A stretch of 64,000 nucleotides of DNA from NCBI RefSeq assembly GCF_029953285.1, contig NZ_JASAOI010000055.1, forward strand, positions 1 to 64,000, given 5' to 3'. Of the stretch, positions 6,984 through 14,665 are shown piece after piece; the stretch's first letter is position 1, and the number at the start of each line of letters is the position of its first letter. A program made the position numbers and the translations under genes. Below the pieces are notes generated by a model. That model was given only the letters and a program-made list of their open reading frames with translations. It was not told the DNA's origin and searched no databases. The stretch comes from Yinghuangia seranimata. Its GTDB lineage: Bacteria; Actinomycetota; Actinomycetes; Streptomycetales; Streptomycetaceae.

Positions 6984-8342
6984 GTGACCACTCCGCACAA
7001 CGGCGGCGACTTCCTTGCGGACCTGCGGCGGCGCAGCCTCGCCGAGGACGGCGTCTTCCGGCTGGACGGCGGGCTGCTCGCCGTCTTCGAACCGGCCGCG
7101 GCACGCGAGGTCAGCCGCGCGAACTGGCAAGGGCTGGTACTGGCCGACCGGTTCGTCGACACACTGTTGCGGCGGCGCGGCACCCCGGTGCCGTGGACGA
7201 CCGTGCGTACCGCGTGGCTCACCCGGCTCCACACGCTCGGGACGGCAGAGCAACACGCCGCGCTGATCGACCGGATGCGCGAGTCCCTCGACGAACACGT
7301 AGGCGACGACGTCGATCTGGTCATGCTCGCGCAGGACGTGGCCGTCCGGTCGGTGCTGCCGGTCGTCCTCACCGGTCTGACCGAGCGCGAGTCCGCGCGG
7401 ATCCGCGAGGACCTCGATCAGAAGCTGGCGCGGCTGATCGACCGTCACCCGGGGCACGGGCTGCGGCACCGCGCGCACTTCACGGCCGTCCAGATGCGCG
7501 CCGGGTTCGTGGTGCGTCGGGTGCTGCGCGAGCGCGCGTCCGGGCGGCGTCCGCGCGAGCAGGACCTGGCGGACCCGTTCGTCGACCTGCTCCCCGTGCT
7601 GGGCATGGACCGCGCCCTCGACGCGGTCACGGCCGTCCTCACCGCGATCGGCGGCCCTCCAGGGTCAGCTGCCGCGAGCGTGCTGTACGAGTTCGCCCGC
7701 CACCCGGAGTGGCAGGACCGGCTCACGCACGAACTGCGGGACGTCGACCTCGGCCTGTTCACCGCGACGCCGGTCAAGGCCGCCCCGGTGACCCACCGGT
7801 TCGTCAAAGAGGTCCTGCGCATGTGGAGCCCGCCACTGCTACTGATGCGGCGCGCCCGGGTCTCGATGGACGTCGGCGCGGACCGCCTGGAGGAAGGGCA
7901 GGGCTACCTGGTCAGCCCGCACATGGTCCACCGCGACCCGAGGTTCTGGGCGGAGCCCGACACGTTCGACCCCGACCGGTTCCTCCCGGGCGCGGCACAC
8001 GGGCCCGCCGACCGTACGCACTACGTGCCGTTCGGGTGGGCCCCGAAGCGGTGCATCGGCGCCGACATCGGCACGGTCCAACTCATGGCCCTGTGCCACC
8101 TGTTGTGCACCCGGTACCGCCTGACCGTCCCGCACGCCGACAAGGTGACGATGGCGTGCCGCTTCGCGCCCGTGCCGCAGGACTTCCGCGGTCGGCTCGC
8201 CTATGCGTCCGACCAGGACGATCCCGCGGCGGCACCCGCGACCGCCGTGAACCACTCCCCCGACGCCAACGCGGGCGCCTCGTGCCCGGTGCGGCGGGCG
8301 AACTCGACGAGCCCGGCGACCTGGCGGGGGCCGAGCGAGTAG
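6984..8342 (+). CDS. Second cytochrome P450 of the peptide cluster
   Basis: A 452-aa P450 with ExxR in KEVLRMWSPP (about residues 275-284), the meander motif region FDPDRFLPGAAHG, and the haem loop FGWAPKRCIGAD (Cys about 357). The I-helix reads TAIGGPPGSAA, again without the acid/Thr pair, so both P450s of this locus share a non-standard oxygen-activation site. The GTG at 6984 has GGGGGAG nine bases upstream; longer in-frame starts would run into the hairpin. The last 47 codons, after DFRGRLAYA where P450s normally end, are Ala/Pro/Ser-rich and overlap the 3' end of the convergent MqnA-like gene by 142 bp. This tail may be a chance extension. It is probably a second modifying enzyme for the upstream peptide. 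Confidence 0.85.
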   Translation: MTTPHNGGDFLADLRRRSLAEDGVFRLDGGLLAVFEPAAAREVSRANWQGLVLADRFVDTLLRRRGTPVPWTTVRTAWLTRLHTLGTAEQHAALIDRMRESLDEHVGDDVDLVMLAQDVAVRSVLPVVLTGLTERESARIREDLDQKLARLIDRHPGHGLRHRAHFTAVQMRAGFVVRRVLRERASGRRPREQDLADPFVDLLPVLGMDRALDAVTAVLTAIGGPPGSAAASVLYEFARHPEWQDRLTHELRDVDLGLFTATPVKAAPVTHRFVKEVLRMWSPPLLLMRRARVSMDVGADRLEEGQGYLVSPHMVHRDPRFWAEPDTFDPDRFLPGAAHGPADRTHYVPFGWAPKRCIGADIGTVQLMALCHLLCTRYRLTVPHADKVTMACRFAPVPQDFRGRLAYASDQDDPAAAPATAVNHSPDANAGASCPVRRANSTSPATWRGPSE

Positions 8343-9109
8343 TCGAGCGCGCGGCCGAAGTAGCTTTCCAGGGTTGGCGCGTCGAACGGCTCCCAGCGGG
8401 CGGTCCGGGCCGCGAGCCGGCTGTTCTCGGTGCGCGCGAGCGCCCGGGCGGACAGCAGGCCGCGGTGGGCGGCCGCGACGGCGTCCGGGCGGCGGCGGGC
8501 GACGTCGCGCCGGACCGCCCAGACCGCGAAGACGAACGGCAGACCGGTCCATTCGCGCCAGAGCCCGGCCAGGTCGTGCACCTGCGGCCCGTCGGGCGAC
8601 CGGCCCGCGGACACCGCGGCGCGCAGTGCCGCGTCGCCGAAGAGCACGGCGGCGTCGGCGCCGTGCAGCGCGGACACCGGGTCGCGCGACCCTGGCACGT
8701 AGCGGCAGACGACCCCGTACCGTTCCTCCAGCAGCAGCCGCGTCAGCCGCCGGGAGGTCGGTCCTCCGGAGGCCAACGCGACGGTGGCGCCGTGCAGTTC
8801 GTCCAGGCCGACGGTGCTGACCAGCACGGCCGACATCATCGGCCCGTCGCTTCCGGAGGCGATGCCGGGCAGCGCGAGCAGTTCGTCGCTGTGCCGCAGA
8901 TAGCTGACGGCGGGCACCGCCGCGATGTCGAGGTCGCCCGCGAGCAGCCGCCGGGCCAGCCGGTCCGGGGCGTCCGCCACCAGGTCGACGTCCAGGAGCG
9001 CCGTGGTACGGGCGAGCCCCCAGAACAGCGGCACGCAGTCGAGGGATCCGGTGTGCCCCAACCGCGGACGGTGCGATGCGGGGGCATGCCGTCGGTCGTT
9101 TTCGGCCAT
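8201..9109 (-). CDS. MqnA-like chorismate dehydratase family protein
   Basis: A protein of about 302 aa resembling MqnA, the first enzyme of the futalosine route to menaquinone (dehydration of chorismate). The start RPRLGHTGSLDCVPLFWGL matches the MqnA opening (RLGxIxFLNxxPLxxGL). LLAGDLDIAAVPAVSYLRH and the later TSRRLTRLLLEERYG segment are also characteristic of the MqnA/MqnD periplasmic-binding-protein-like fold. The start at 9109 has AGGA nine bases upstream; a GTG at 9163 would add 18 residues. The LNC/S substrate loop is LDC here, so it may be a divergent paralogue rather than the housekeeping enzyme. It stands alone, convergent with the second P450 and divergent from a QcrB gene, an intriguing pairing because QcrB uses menaquinol. 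No other mqn gene is in the window. Confidence 0.7.
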   Translation of the reverse strand: MAENDRRHAPASHRPRLGHTGSLDCVPLFWGLARTTALLDVDLVADAPDRLARRLLAGDLDIAAVPAVSYLRHSDELLALPGIASGSDGPMMSAVLVSTVGLDELHGATVALASGGPTSRRLTRLLLEERYGVVCRYVPGSRDPVSALHGADAAVLFGDAALRAAVSAGRSPDGPQVHDLAGLWREWTGLPFVFAVWAVRRDVARRRPDAVAAAHRGLLSARALARTENSRLAARTARWEPFDAPTLESYFGRALDYSLGPRQVAGLVEFARRTGHEAPALASGEWFTAVAGAAAGSSWSDA

Positions 9110-9222
9110 CTCCGGGGGTCCTGTTCTGGTCGTGGCGCGGAGCGCGTTCGGTGCGCTCGTCACAAATCGCCGGGCTGTCTCGTCTCAGGAGTGATCGGCC
9201 ATCACGCCAAGGAGCACAGTAG

Positions 9223-10740
9223 ATGTCCGCTGCACAGCAACCGACGGCGACGGCCGTCGACGGCGGTCGGCCCGCCGCCGAACCGCCCCTCCCCGACGGC
9301 AAGGCGGTACGCCGCGCCGACGCGCTCGACGAGAGACTGGGGATCTACCGGCTCGGCCGGCCGTACATCCGGAAGGTGTTTCCGGACCACTGGTCCTTCA
9401 TGCTGGGCGAGGTCGCCCTCTACAGCTTCATCACGCTGCTGCTGACCGGCGTGTTCCTGACCCTCTTCTTCCAGCCGAGCAGCGAACAGGTCGTCTACGA
9501 CGGGTCGTACGTGCCGCTGCAGGGCGTCCACATGTCGTCGGCGTACGCCTCGACGCTGGACATCAGCTTCGACACCCGCGGCGGCCTGCTGATCCGTCAG
9601 ATCCACCACTGGGCGGCGCTGATCTTCATCGCGGCGTTGTTCGTGCACATGTTCCGGCACTTCTTCACCGGCTCGTTCCGCAAGCCGCGCGAGATCAACT
9701 GGCTGTTCGGGTTCCTGCTGCTGGTCCTGGCTCTGCTCAACGGCTTCGCCGGCTACTCGCTCCCGGACGACCTGCTCTCCGGCACGGGGCTGCGCATCGC
9801 CGACGGCGTCGTGCTGGCGATCCCGGTGGTCGGCACGTATCTGCAGTTCTTCTTCTTCGGCGGGGAGTTCCCCGGGGACAACGTCATCCCACGGCTGTTC
9901 ACCCTGCACGTGCTGCTGGTGCCGGCCGTCATGGTGGCGCTGGTCACGATCCACCTGATCCTGGTCTTCTACCACAAGCACACCCAGTTCGCGGGTCCCG
10001 GCCGCACCGAACAGAACGTGGTGGGACAGCCGTTCATGCCGGTCTATGTGGCCAAGGCCGGCGGCTTCTTCTTCATCGTCTTCGGCATCACCGCGCTGCT
10101 CGGCGGGTTCGCCCAGATCAATCCCATCTGGTCGTACGGTCCGTACAACCCCGAGCAGGTCTCCGCAGGCTCCCAACCCGACTGGTACCTCGGGTTCCTC
10201 GAAGGCGCCCTGCGCCTCATGCCGAACTGGGAGTGGAACGTCTGGGGCCACACGTTCAGCTTCAACGTCCTGGTCCCGTCGGTGATCGTCCCCGGCGTCC
10301 TGTTCACGCTGCTCGGCGCCTACCCCTGGATCGAGGCGTGGGTCACGCGCGACAACCGCGAGCACCACCTGCTGGACAGACCGCGCAACGTGCCGGTCCG
10401 GACCGGGCTCGGCGCCGCCTGGATCGCCGCGTACGGCGTGCTGTGGGTGTGCGGCAGCAACGACATCATCGCCACGCACTTCCACCTGTCGATCAACGCG
10501 ATCACCTGGGCGGGGCGCGTCGCCTTCTTCGTCGCGCCGCTGGTCGCCTACCAAGCGACCGTGCGCATATGCAAAGGCCTCCAGCTCCGCGACCGCGACA
10601 AGCTCGAACACGGCCGCGAGACCGGGATCATCAAGAAGCTCCCCAACGGCGGGTTCGTCGAGGTCCATGAGCCCCTGGACCAGGCGGCACGCCACCGGCT
10701 CACCGCGCACCTTCCGCGTGAGCAGCGGACGGACGCATGA
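9223..10740 (+). CDS. qcrB: Cytochrome b subunit of a bc complex (QcrB), stand-alone copy
   Basis: A 505-aa multispanning cytochrome b. It has the four haem-ligand histidines, in the RQIHHWAALIFIAALFVHMFRH and FTLHVLLV...IHLILVFYHKH helices, and PDWY, the actinobacterial version of the Qo-site PEWY, in GSQPDWYLGFLEGAL. This subunit oxidises menaquinol in the membrane. In actinobacteria qcrB normally follows qcrC and qcrA beside the ctaE oxidase genes; none of those is here, so this is probably an extra copy. It lies next to an MqnA-like gene and about 900 bp from a P450-peptide cluster. Extra qcrB copies could serve as an inhibitor-insensitive target or as part of an alternative cytochrome; neither can be decided from sequence. 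The next gene overlaps by ATGA. Confidence 0.93.
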   Translation: MSAAQQPTATAVDGGRPAAEPPLPDGKAVRRADALDERLGIYRLGRPYIRKVFPDHWSFMLGEVALYSFITLLLTGVFLTLFFQPSSEQVVYDGSYVPLQGVHMSSAYASTLDISFDTRGGLLIRQIHHWAALIFIAALFVHMFRHFFTGSFRKPREINWLFGFLLLVLALLNGFAGYSLPDDLLSGTGLRIADGVVLAIPVVGTYLQFFFFGGEFPGDNVIPRLFTLHVLLVPAVMVALVTIHLILVFYHKHTQFAGPGRTEQNVVGQPFMPVYVAKAGGFFFIVFGITALLGGFAQINPIWSYGPYNPEQVSAGSQPDWYLGFLEGALRLMPNWEWNVWGHTFSFNVLVPSVIVPGVLFTLLGAYPWIEAWVTRDNREHHLLDRPRNVPVRTGLGAAWIAAYGVLWVCGSNDIIATHFHLSINAITWAGRVAFFVAPLVAYQATVRICKGLQLRDRDKLEHGRETGIIKKLPNGGFVEVHEPLDQAARHRLTAHLPREQRTDA

Positions 10741-11372
10741 ACGACCTCCTGCTGGCCCACGCCGTCCACGACGCCCTGCGCAGCGATCTCCGGCGCCTCG
10801 TCCTGTGGTCGCGGACCTGCTTCCCGGTGGCCACGCCGGACTGGACCGGCTTCCACCGCCACCTCACCACCTATCTCGACGCCGGCACGGCGGTGCTGGG
10901 GCCCGTCCTGCACCGCGGGAACCTGCCCGGCCCCGAACACCGGGGCGCTGCGGACGACATCGAGCGGGCGCGCCGCCGCGTCGTCCTGCTCGCCGCGACC
11001 GTGGACGACTGCCTGTCCGGCCGCGGTCCGGCGAGCCGCACCGCCGAGTACATGGCGGTGCTGGACACCGCCCTCGGCGCGTACCTCGACGACGAACAGG
11101 CGGTCGTCCTCCCGGTCGTCGCGCGCCACATCACCGGCGCGGAATGGGCGGACTTCGACGCCGCGCTGCGGCAGCCGTTCGGCGTCCTGAGCGGAGTGGC
11201 GCTCTGCTCCTGGCTCTTCGACGGTGCCCCGGCCGACCGGCGGGAAGCGGTACGCGAGTTGTTCCCGCCGGCCGTCCGCATGGCGCACCGTTGGGTCGAC
11301 GTGCGGCGCCGACGCTGCCGTCGGCGCCGGATCGACTACGCGCCGTCCTCGTCCAGCGTGAAGCGCAGGTAG
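10737..11372 (+). CDS. Hemerythrin-like (HHE) protein coupled to QcrB
   Basis: A 211-aa mostly helical protein whose start overlaps the qcrB stop by four bases. Histidines and acidic residues sit at hemerythrin-like spacing: LLAHAVHDALRSDL near the N-terminus, FHRHLTTYLDAG, then HRGNLPG, and YLDDEQAVVLPVVARHI with the E-x-x-x-x-P-x-x-x-x-H pattern of the HHE fourth helix. Such domains bind a di-iron centre that senses or carries O2 or NO. The C-terminus ends in a run of Arg and overlaps the next, convergent gene by 37 bp. Coupling to a cytochrome b suggests a redox or gas-sensing role at the bc complex; this is inference. The fold assignment is moderate because the first metal ligands are not canonical. 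Confidence 0.7.
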   Translation: MNDLLLAHAVHDALRSDLRRLVLWSRTCFPVATPDWTGFHRHLTTYLDAGTAVLGPVLHRGNLPGPEHRGAADDIERARRRVVLLAATVDDCLSGRGPASRTAEYMAVLDTALGAYLDDEQAVVLPVVARHITGAEWADFDAALRQPFGVLSGVALCSWLFDGAPADRREAVRELFPPAVRMAHRWVDVRRRRCRRRRIDYAPSSSSVKRR

Positions 11373-12184
11373 CGGTCTGCGGAGCGGCGGACCGCGGCCG
11401 ATCCGTCGGCCTTGACCACGCGTCCCCAAAACGCCCCGTAGACGCGGTCGAAGTCGAACGGTTCGACCAGTTCGAGCGCGCGGCGGACGACGCTCGGTCG
11501 CTCGGGAATGAAGTTGGGGATGCTGTACATGAAGCTGACCCAGCGGCGGTCCATCACCACCATGAAGATGTCGCCGCTGAACAGCGCGCCGCGCCCCTCC
11601 GGGTCGTCGGCCCAGTGCAGCACTGTGCCGCCGGCGAAGTGCGTGCCGGCGTTGATCAGCGTCATGCCGGGCGCCATCTCGTGGGTGTCGCCCGTCCAGA
11701 ACTCGATGAGCGGATCGGGCCGCCCGACCCAGTCGCGGTCGGCGGCGTGGATGTAGACCGGGGCGTCGAAGGCCCGGCCCCATTCGGTCATCGCGCCGTA
11801 GAAGTGCGGATGGCTGACGGCGATCGCGCTGATCCCGCCCAGCTCCTCGACCGCGGCGGCGAGGTCGTCGTCGAAGTAGCCGACGCAGTCCCACAGCACG
11901 TTGCCGGACGGTGAACGGATCAGCAGGGCTCGTTGGCCGACGGCCACCGACGGCTCGGCGCCGAGGCCGACCACGCCGGGGCCCTCCTCCTCGATCCGGC
12001 CGTGGCGGCCGCCGGACCGCAACTCGGCGAGCGTGGTCCATTGTTGGCCGTCCCAGGCGACGTACTGCCGTTCGTCGAGGCAGATCGGGCAGTCGTCGCG
12101 CGGCGCGTCGTACTGGACACCGCACGTCGAACACACGGGAAGGCGACTGCCGGATGCGGCGTGCTCATCGGGCGTGGATTCCAT
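11336..12184 (-). CDS. MBL-fold protein with N-terminal zinc ribbon
   Basis: A 282-aa protein. A rubredoxin-like zinc ribbon (CSTCGVQYDAPRDDCPICLDE) near the N-terminus is followed by a metallo-beta-lactamase-like fold: LLIRSPSGNVLWDCVGYFDDD, then SHPHFYGAM in place of HxHxDH, and later THFAGGTVLHWADD and FSGDIFMVV. The third metal-site residues are changed (HPHFYG), so it may not be a standard hydrolase. The ATG at 12184 has AAGGGG nine bases upstream; the frame stays open further but without a ribosome site. Similar zinc-ribbon MBL proteins occur widely in Streptomyces without known function. It is convergent with the hemerythrin-like gene. Confidence 0.75.
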   Translation of the reverse strand: MESTPDEHAASGSRLPVCSTCGVQYDAPRDDCPICLDERQYVAWDGQQWTTLAELRSGGRHGRIEEEGPGVVGLGAEPSVAVGQRALLIRSPSGNVLWDCVGYFDDDLAAAVEELGGISAIAVSHPHFYGAMTEWGRAFDAPVYIHAADRDWVGRPDPLIEFWTGDTHEMAPGMTLINAGTHFAGGTVLHWADDPEGRGALFSGDIFMVVMDRRWVSFMYSIPNFIPERPSVVRRALELVEPFDFDRVYGAFWGRVVKADGSAAVRRSADRYLRFTLDEDGA

Positions 12185-12271
12185 CTCTGACGTCCCCTTT
12201 TGTTGAGCTGTGCTTGCGCACTGGACACAACACGAGACGGTGACGCCCCTCATCCCTGTGACATCACGCGC

Positions 12272-12525
12272 TTATCCGATCCGGAAGACGCGCTCTCCGA
12301 CGCTCATGAGCAGCCTGTCCCCGACCGCGACGACTTCCGTATCCCAGGACCCGCCCGTCGCCTCATCGATGATGAAGGAGCATCCCCACAGGGCAGCGCC
12401 GGTGTCCGGGTTCAGGCGGACGAACGAGGAGTTGACGATCTCTTCCCCGACTCGGAGGAAAGTGCGACTCCAGATCAGCGCATCGCCGAGAAACTCCAGA
12501 CCACTGGCCAGTGACGGCGGGGCTG
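12272..12525 (-). pseudogene. PQQ-propeller remnant fused out of frame to the kinase gene
   Basis: In the frame one base off the kinase, the minus strand reads LEFLGDALIWSRTFLRVGEE, then FVRLNPDTGAALWG and DRLLMSVGERVFRIG, and ends in TAA at 12272-12274. The D-T-G-x-x-L-W pattern is that of a PQQ/pyrrolo-quinoline-type beta-propeller blade, often found at the C-terminus of actinobacterial Ser/Thr kinases. It has no start of its own and no upstream blades. The reading frame switches from WD40 to this segment around 12505-12530. This looks like the scar of a deletion or frameshift between two propeller-bearing kinase genes. Confidence 0.65.
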
Positions 12526-13829
12526 GTGATCGTAGCCGTCACAGCGCCGGAACCCACGTCCCACCGACGTACTTTGGGCTTGCCCGGGCAAGCGCCCACC
12601 AAGGTCCGGCCGTCCGGGCTGAACGCCACCATGCCGACGCTGTCGGTGTGGCCGGCGAGCGTCGCAGTGGCCCTGCCGGAGGCGACGTCCCACAGCCGGA
12701 CGCTTCCGTCGGTACCCCCGCTCGCGAGGGTCCTGCCGTCCGGGCTGAACGCCACGGATGAGATTTTGGCGCTGTCGGTGAGGGTGGTGATCAACGTGCC
12801 GGTCGCGACGTCCCACAGTCGTATGGTGCGGTCCCGGCAGCCGCTCGCCAGGGTTCTGCCGTCCGGGCTGAACGCGACCGAGTAGATCCGTGCGGTGTGG
12901 CCTTTGAGTGTGATCTCGCCGGCGGCCTGCCAGTTCACCTCGAACCGGGCCGGCGCGGTCACCGTCGGCACATCGGCAGGTGGCGGGGTCGGTACGTGTG
13001 TCCGCTCCGGCACCGCGCCCAACAGCGCGAACGCCTCTCTGGCGGAGGCCCGTTGCCGCGGGTCCTTGACCATCAGCCGGGTGATCACCGGCGCCAGCCG
13101 GCCGGCCCTGAGCGGTGGGGGCGCCTCCTCGAAGAAGAGCGCGGTGAGCGTTGCCATCGGGGTCTCGCGCTGGAACGGCGAGACGCCCTCCACCGCGTGA
13201 TACAGCGTCACCCCGAGCGAGAACAGATCGCTCGCGGCCTGGCCCTCGTCGCCGTTGGCCCGTTCCGGTGCCACGTACTCCATCGAGCCGACGAACATCC
13301 CGGTCGCCGTCAAGGCGCTGTCGGCCTGATGGACCGCGATCCCGAAGTCGGTGAGGAGCACCCGGCCGTCGTCGGCGAGCATCACGTTGTCGGGTTTGAC
13401 GTCCCGGTGAAGCACCCCAGCGGCGTGCAGCGCGTCGAGCGCGGACAGCACCGCCGCGGCGACGTCCGCCGCCCGGTCCACCGACAGCGGGCCGTGCTCC
13501 GCGCAGTGGTCGGCCAACGACGTTCCCTCGACCAACTGCATGACCGTCCACGGGGCGTCGTCCTCGACGACCACGTCGTACACGGTGACGATGTTGGGGT
13601 GGTCGCGCAGCCGGGCCGCGTTGCGGCCCTCACGTTCGGCACGGGCGAGCCGCATCGCGTGTTCCTCGCTGTTCGCCGCCGGCGGCAGTTGTACCTGCTT
13701 GACCGCCACCTCAACGTCCAGGGTCTGGTCGTGCGCCCGCCACACCCTCCCGAATGCGCCTGCGCCCAGTTCCTCGTCCAACCGGTAGCGACCACCGACG
13801 ACCCGGCCCGCCTGTACCTCTGGCTCCAC
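12363..13829 (-). CDS. Ser/Thr protein kinase with truncated WD40 propeller
   Basis: A 488-aa protein. The Hanks kinase domain (about residues 1-270) has the Gly loop LGAGAFGRVW, the catalytic Lys in VAVKQV, HRDVKPDN and DFGIAV. From about 305 there are only three WD40 repeats, each with the pattern VAFSPDGRTLASG...RLWDVA. A full propeller needs about seven. After TATITSPAVTG the protein turns into an unlike 55-residue tail, because translation continues in the wrong frame through a PQQ-propeller remnant (12272-12525). No transmembrane segment is seen between kinase and propeller. The kinase domain itself looks intact; sensing by the propeller is probably lost or altered. The GTG start at 13829 follows a GGGGGA. 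Confidence is high for the kinase and lower for a functional whole protein. Confidence 0.85.
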   Translation of the reverse strand: MEPEVQAGRVVGGRYRLDEELGAGAFGRVWRAHDQTLDVEVAVKQVQLPPAANSEEHAMRLARAEREGRNAARLRDHPNIVTVYDVVVEDDAPWTVMQLVEGTSLADHCAEHGPLSVDRAADVAAAVLSALDALHAAGVLHRDVKPDNVMLADDGRVLLTDFGIAVHQADSALTATGMFVGSMEYVAPERANGDEGQAASDLFSLGVTLYHAVEGVSPFQRETPMATLTALFFEEAPPPLRAGRLAPVITRLMVKDPRQRASAREAFALLGAVPERTHVPTPPPADVPTVTAPARFEVNWQAAGEITLKGHTARIYSVAFSPDGRTLASGCRDRTIRLWDVATGTLITTLTDSAKISSVAFSPDGRTLASGGTDGSVRLWDVASGRATATLAGHTDSVGMVAFSPDGRTLVGACPGKPKVRRWDVGSGAVTATITSPAVTGQWSGVSRRCADLESHFPPSRGRDRQLLVRPPEPGHRRCPVGMLLHHR

Positions 13830-13888
13830 TCGTCCCCCGTTCGACGCCCCGAGCTATACGCGACTCGCCACGCGGCCAAGGTACTTGG

Positions 13889-14665
13889 TTAACGGCAGGC
13901 CAGGGGCCGGGCGTCGTAGGTGACGCGGACGACGCCGTCGGGGTGACGGTCGGTGCGGGCGTTGACGCCGAAGACGTCGCTCAGCACCGCCGGGGTGAGG
14001 GCGTCGAGCACCGGTCCCCCGGCGACGATCCGGCCGTCCTTCACGACGACGAGCCGGTCGCACATGCGGGCGGCCAGGTCGAGGTCGTGCAGGACGGCCA
14101 GCGTGGTGAGCCCCAACTCGGCGATGACGCCGAGGAGTTCGAAGCGGGCGCGGATGTCGAGGTGGTTGGTCGGCTCGTCGAGCAGGAGGACGTGCGGTTC
14201 CTGGGCGAGCGCGCGGGCCAGGAGGACGCGTTGGCGTTCGCCGCCGGACAGTTCGGTGGCGGCGCGGTCCGCGAAGGCCGCGGCGCCGGTGCGTTGAAGA
14301 GCGTCGTGGACGACGTCCCGGTCCCGGGCGGTGTCCCGGTCCAGGAGCCCGTGGTGCGGGGTGCGGCCGAGCGCGACGACCTCGGACGCCGTGGCCCCGT
14401 CCGGCAGCGGGCTGTCCTGGAGGACGGCGGCGGTCCGCAGGGCCGCGGCGCGCGCCGACAGCCGCCACACGTCCGCGTCGCCGACGAGCACCGTGCCCGC
14501 CGCGGGCCGCAGGGACCGGTAGACGGTACGCAGCAGCGTGGACTTGCCGCTGCCGTTGGGACCGACGAGGCCGACGAACTCGCCCTCCTCGACCCGCAGA
14601 TCGACGCCGTCGAGGACCGGCAGGCCGCCGAGCACCGCGCGCAGCCCGCGTAGTTCGAGCTTCAC
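13889..14665 (-). CDS. ABC transporter ATPase (FecE/BtuD type)
   Basis: A 258-aa ATP-binding subunit of a siderophore/cobalamin/haem importer. Walker A is VGPNGSGKSTLLRT, the signature is LSGGERQRVLLARAL, Walker B LLLDEPTNHLD, and the H-loop lies in LAVLHDLDLA. Length and the trailing DVFGVNA segment fit the FecE family. The start is the GTG at 14665, which overlaps the permease stop by four bases (14662-14665); an open frame extends much further upstream but only as an antiphase reading of the permease. It is the last gene of a binding protein-permease-ATPase operon. No iron box or cobalamin riboswitch was recognised, so the cargo remains open. Confidence 0.93.
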   Translation of the reverse strand: MKLELRGLRAVLGGLPVLDGVDLRVEEGEFVGLVGPNGSGKSTLLRTVYRSLRPAAGTVLVGDADVWRLSARAAALRTAAVLQDSPLPDGATASEVVALGRTPHHGLLDRDTARDRDVVHDALQRTGAAAFADRAATELSGGERQRVLLARALAQEPHVLLLDEPTNHLDIRARFELLGVIAELGLTTLAVLHDLDLAARMCDRLVVVKDGRIVAGGPVLDALTPAVLSDVFGVNARTDRHPDGVVRVTYDARPLACR

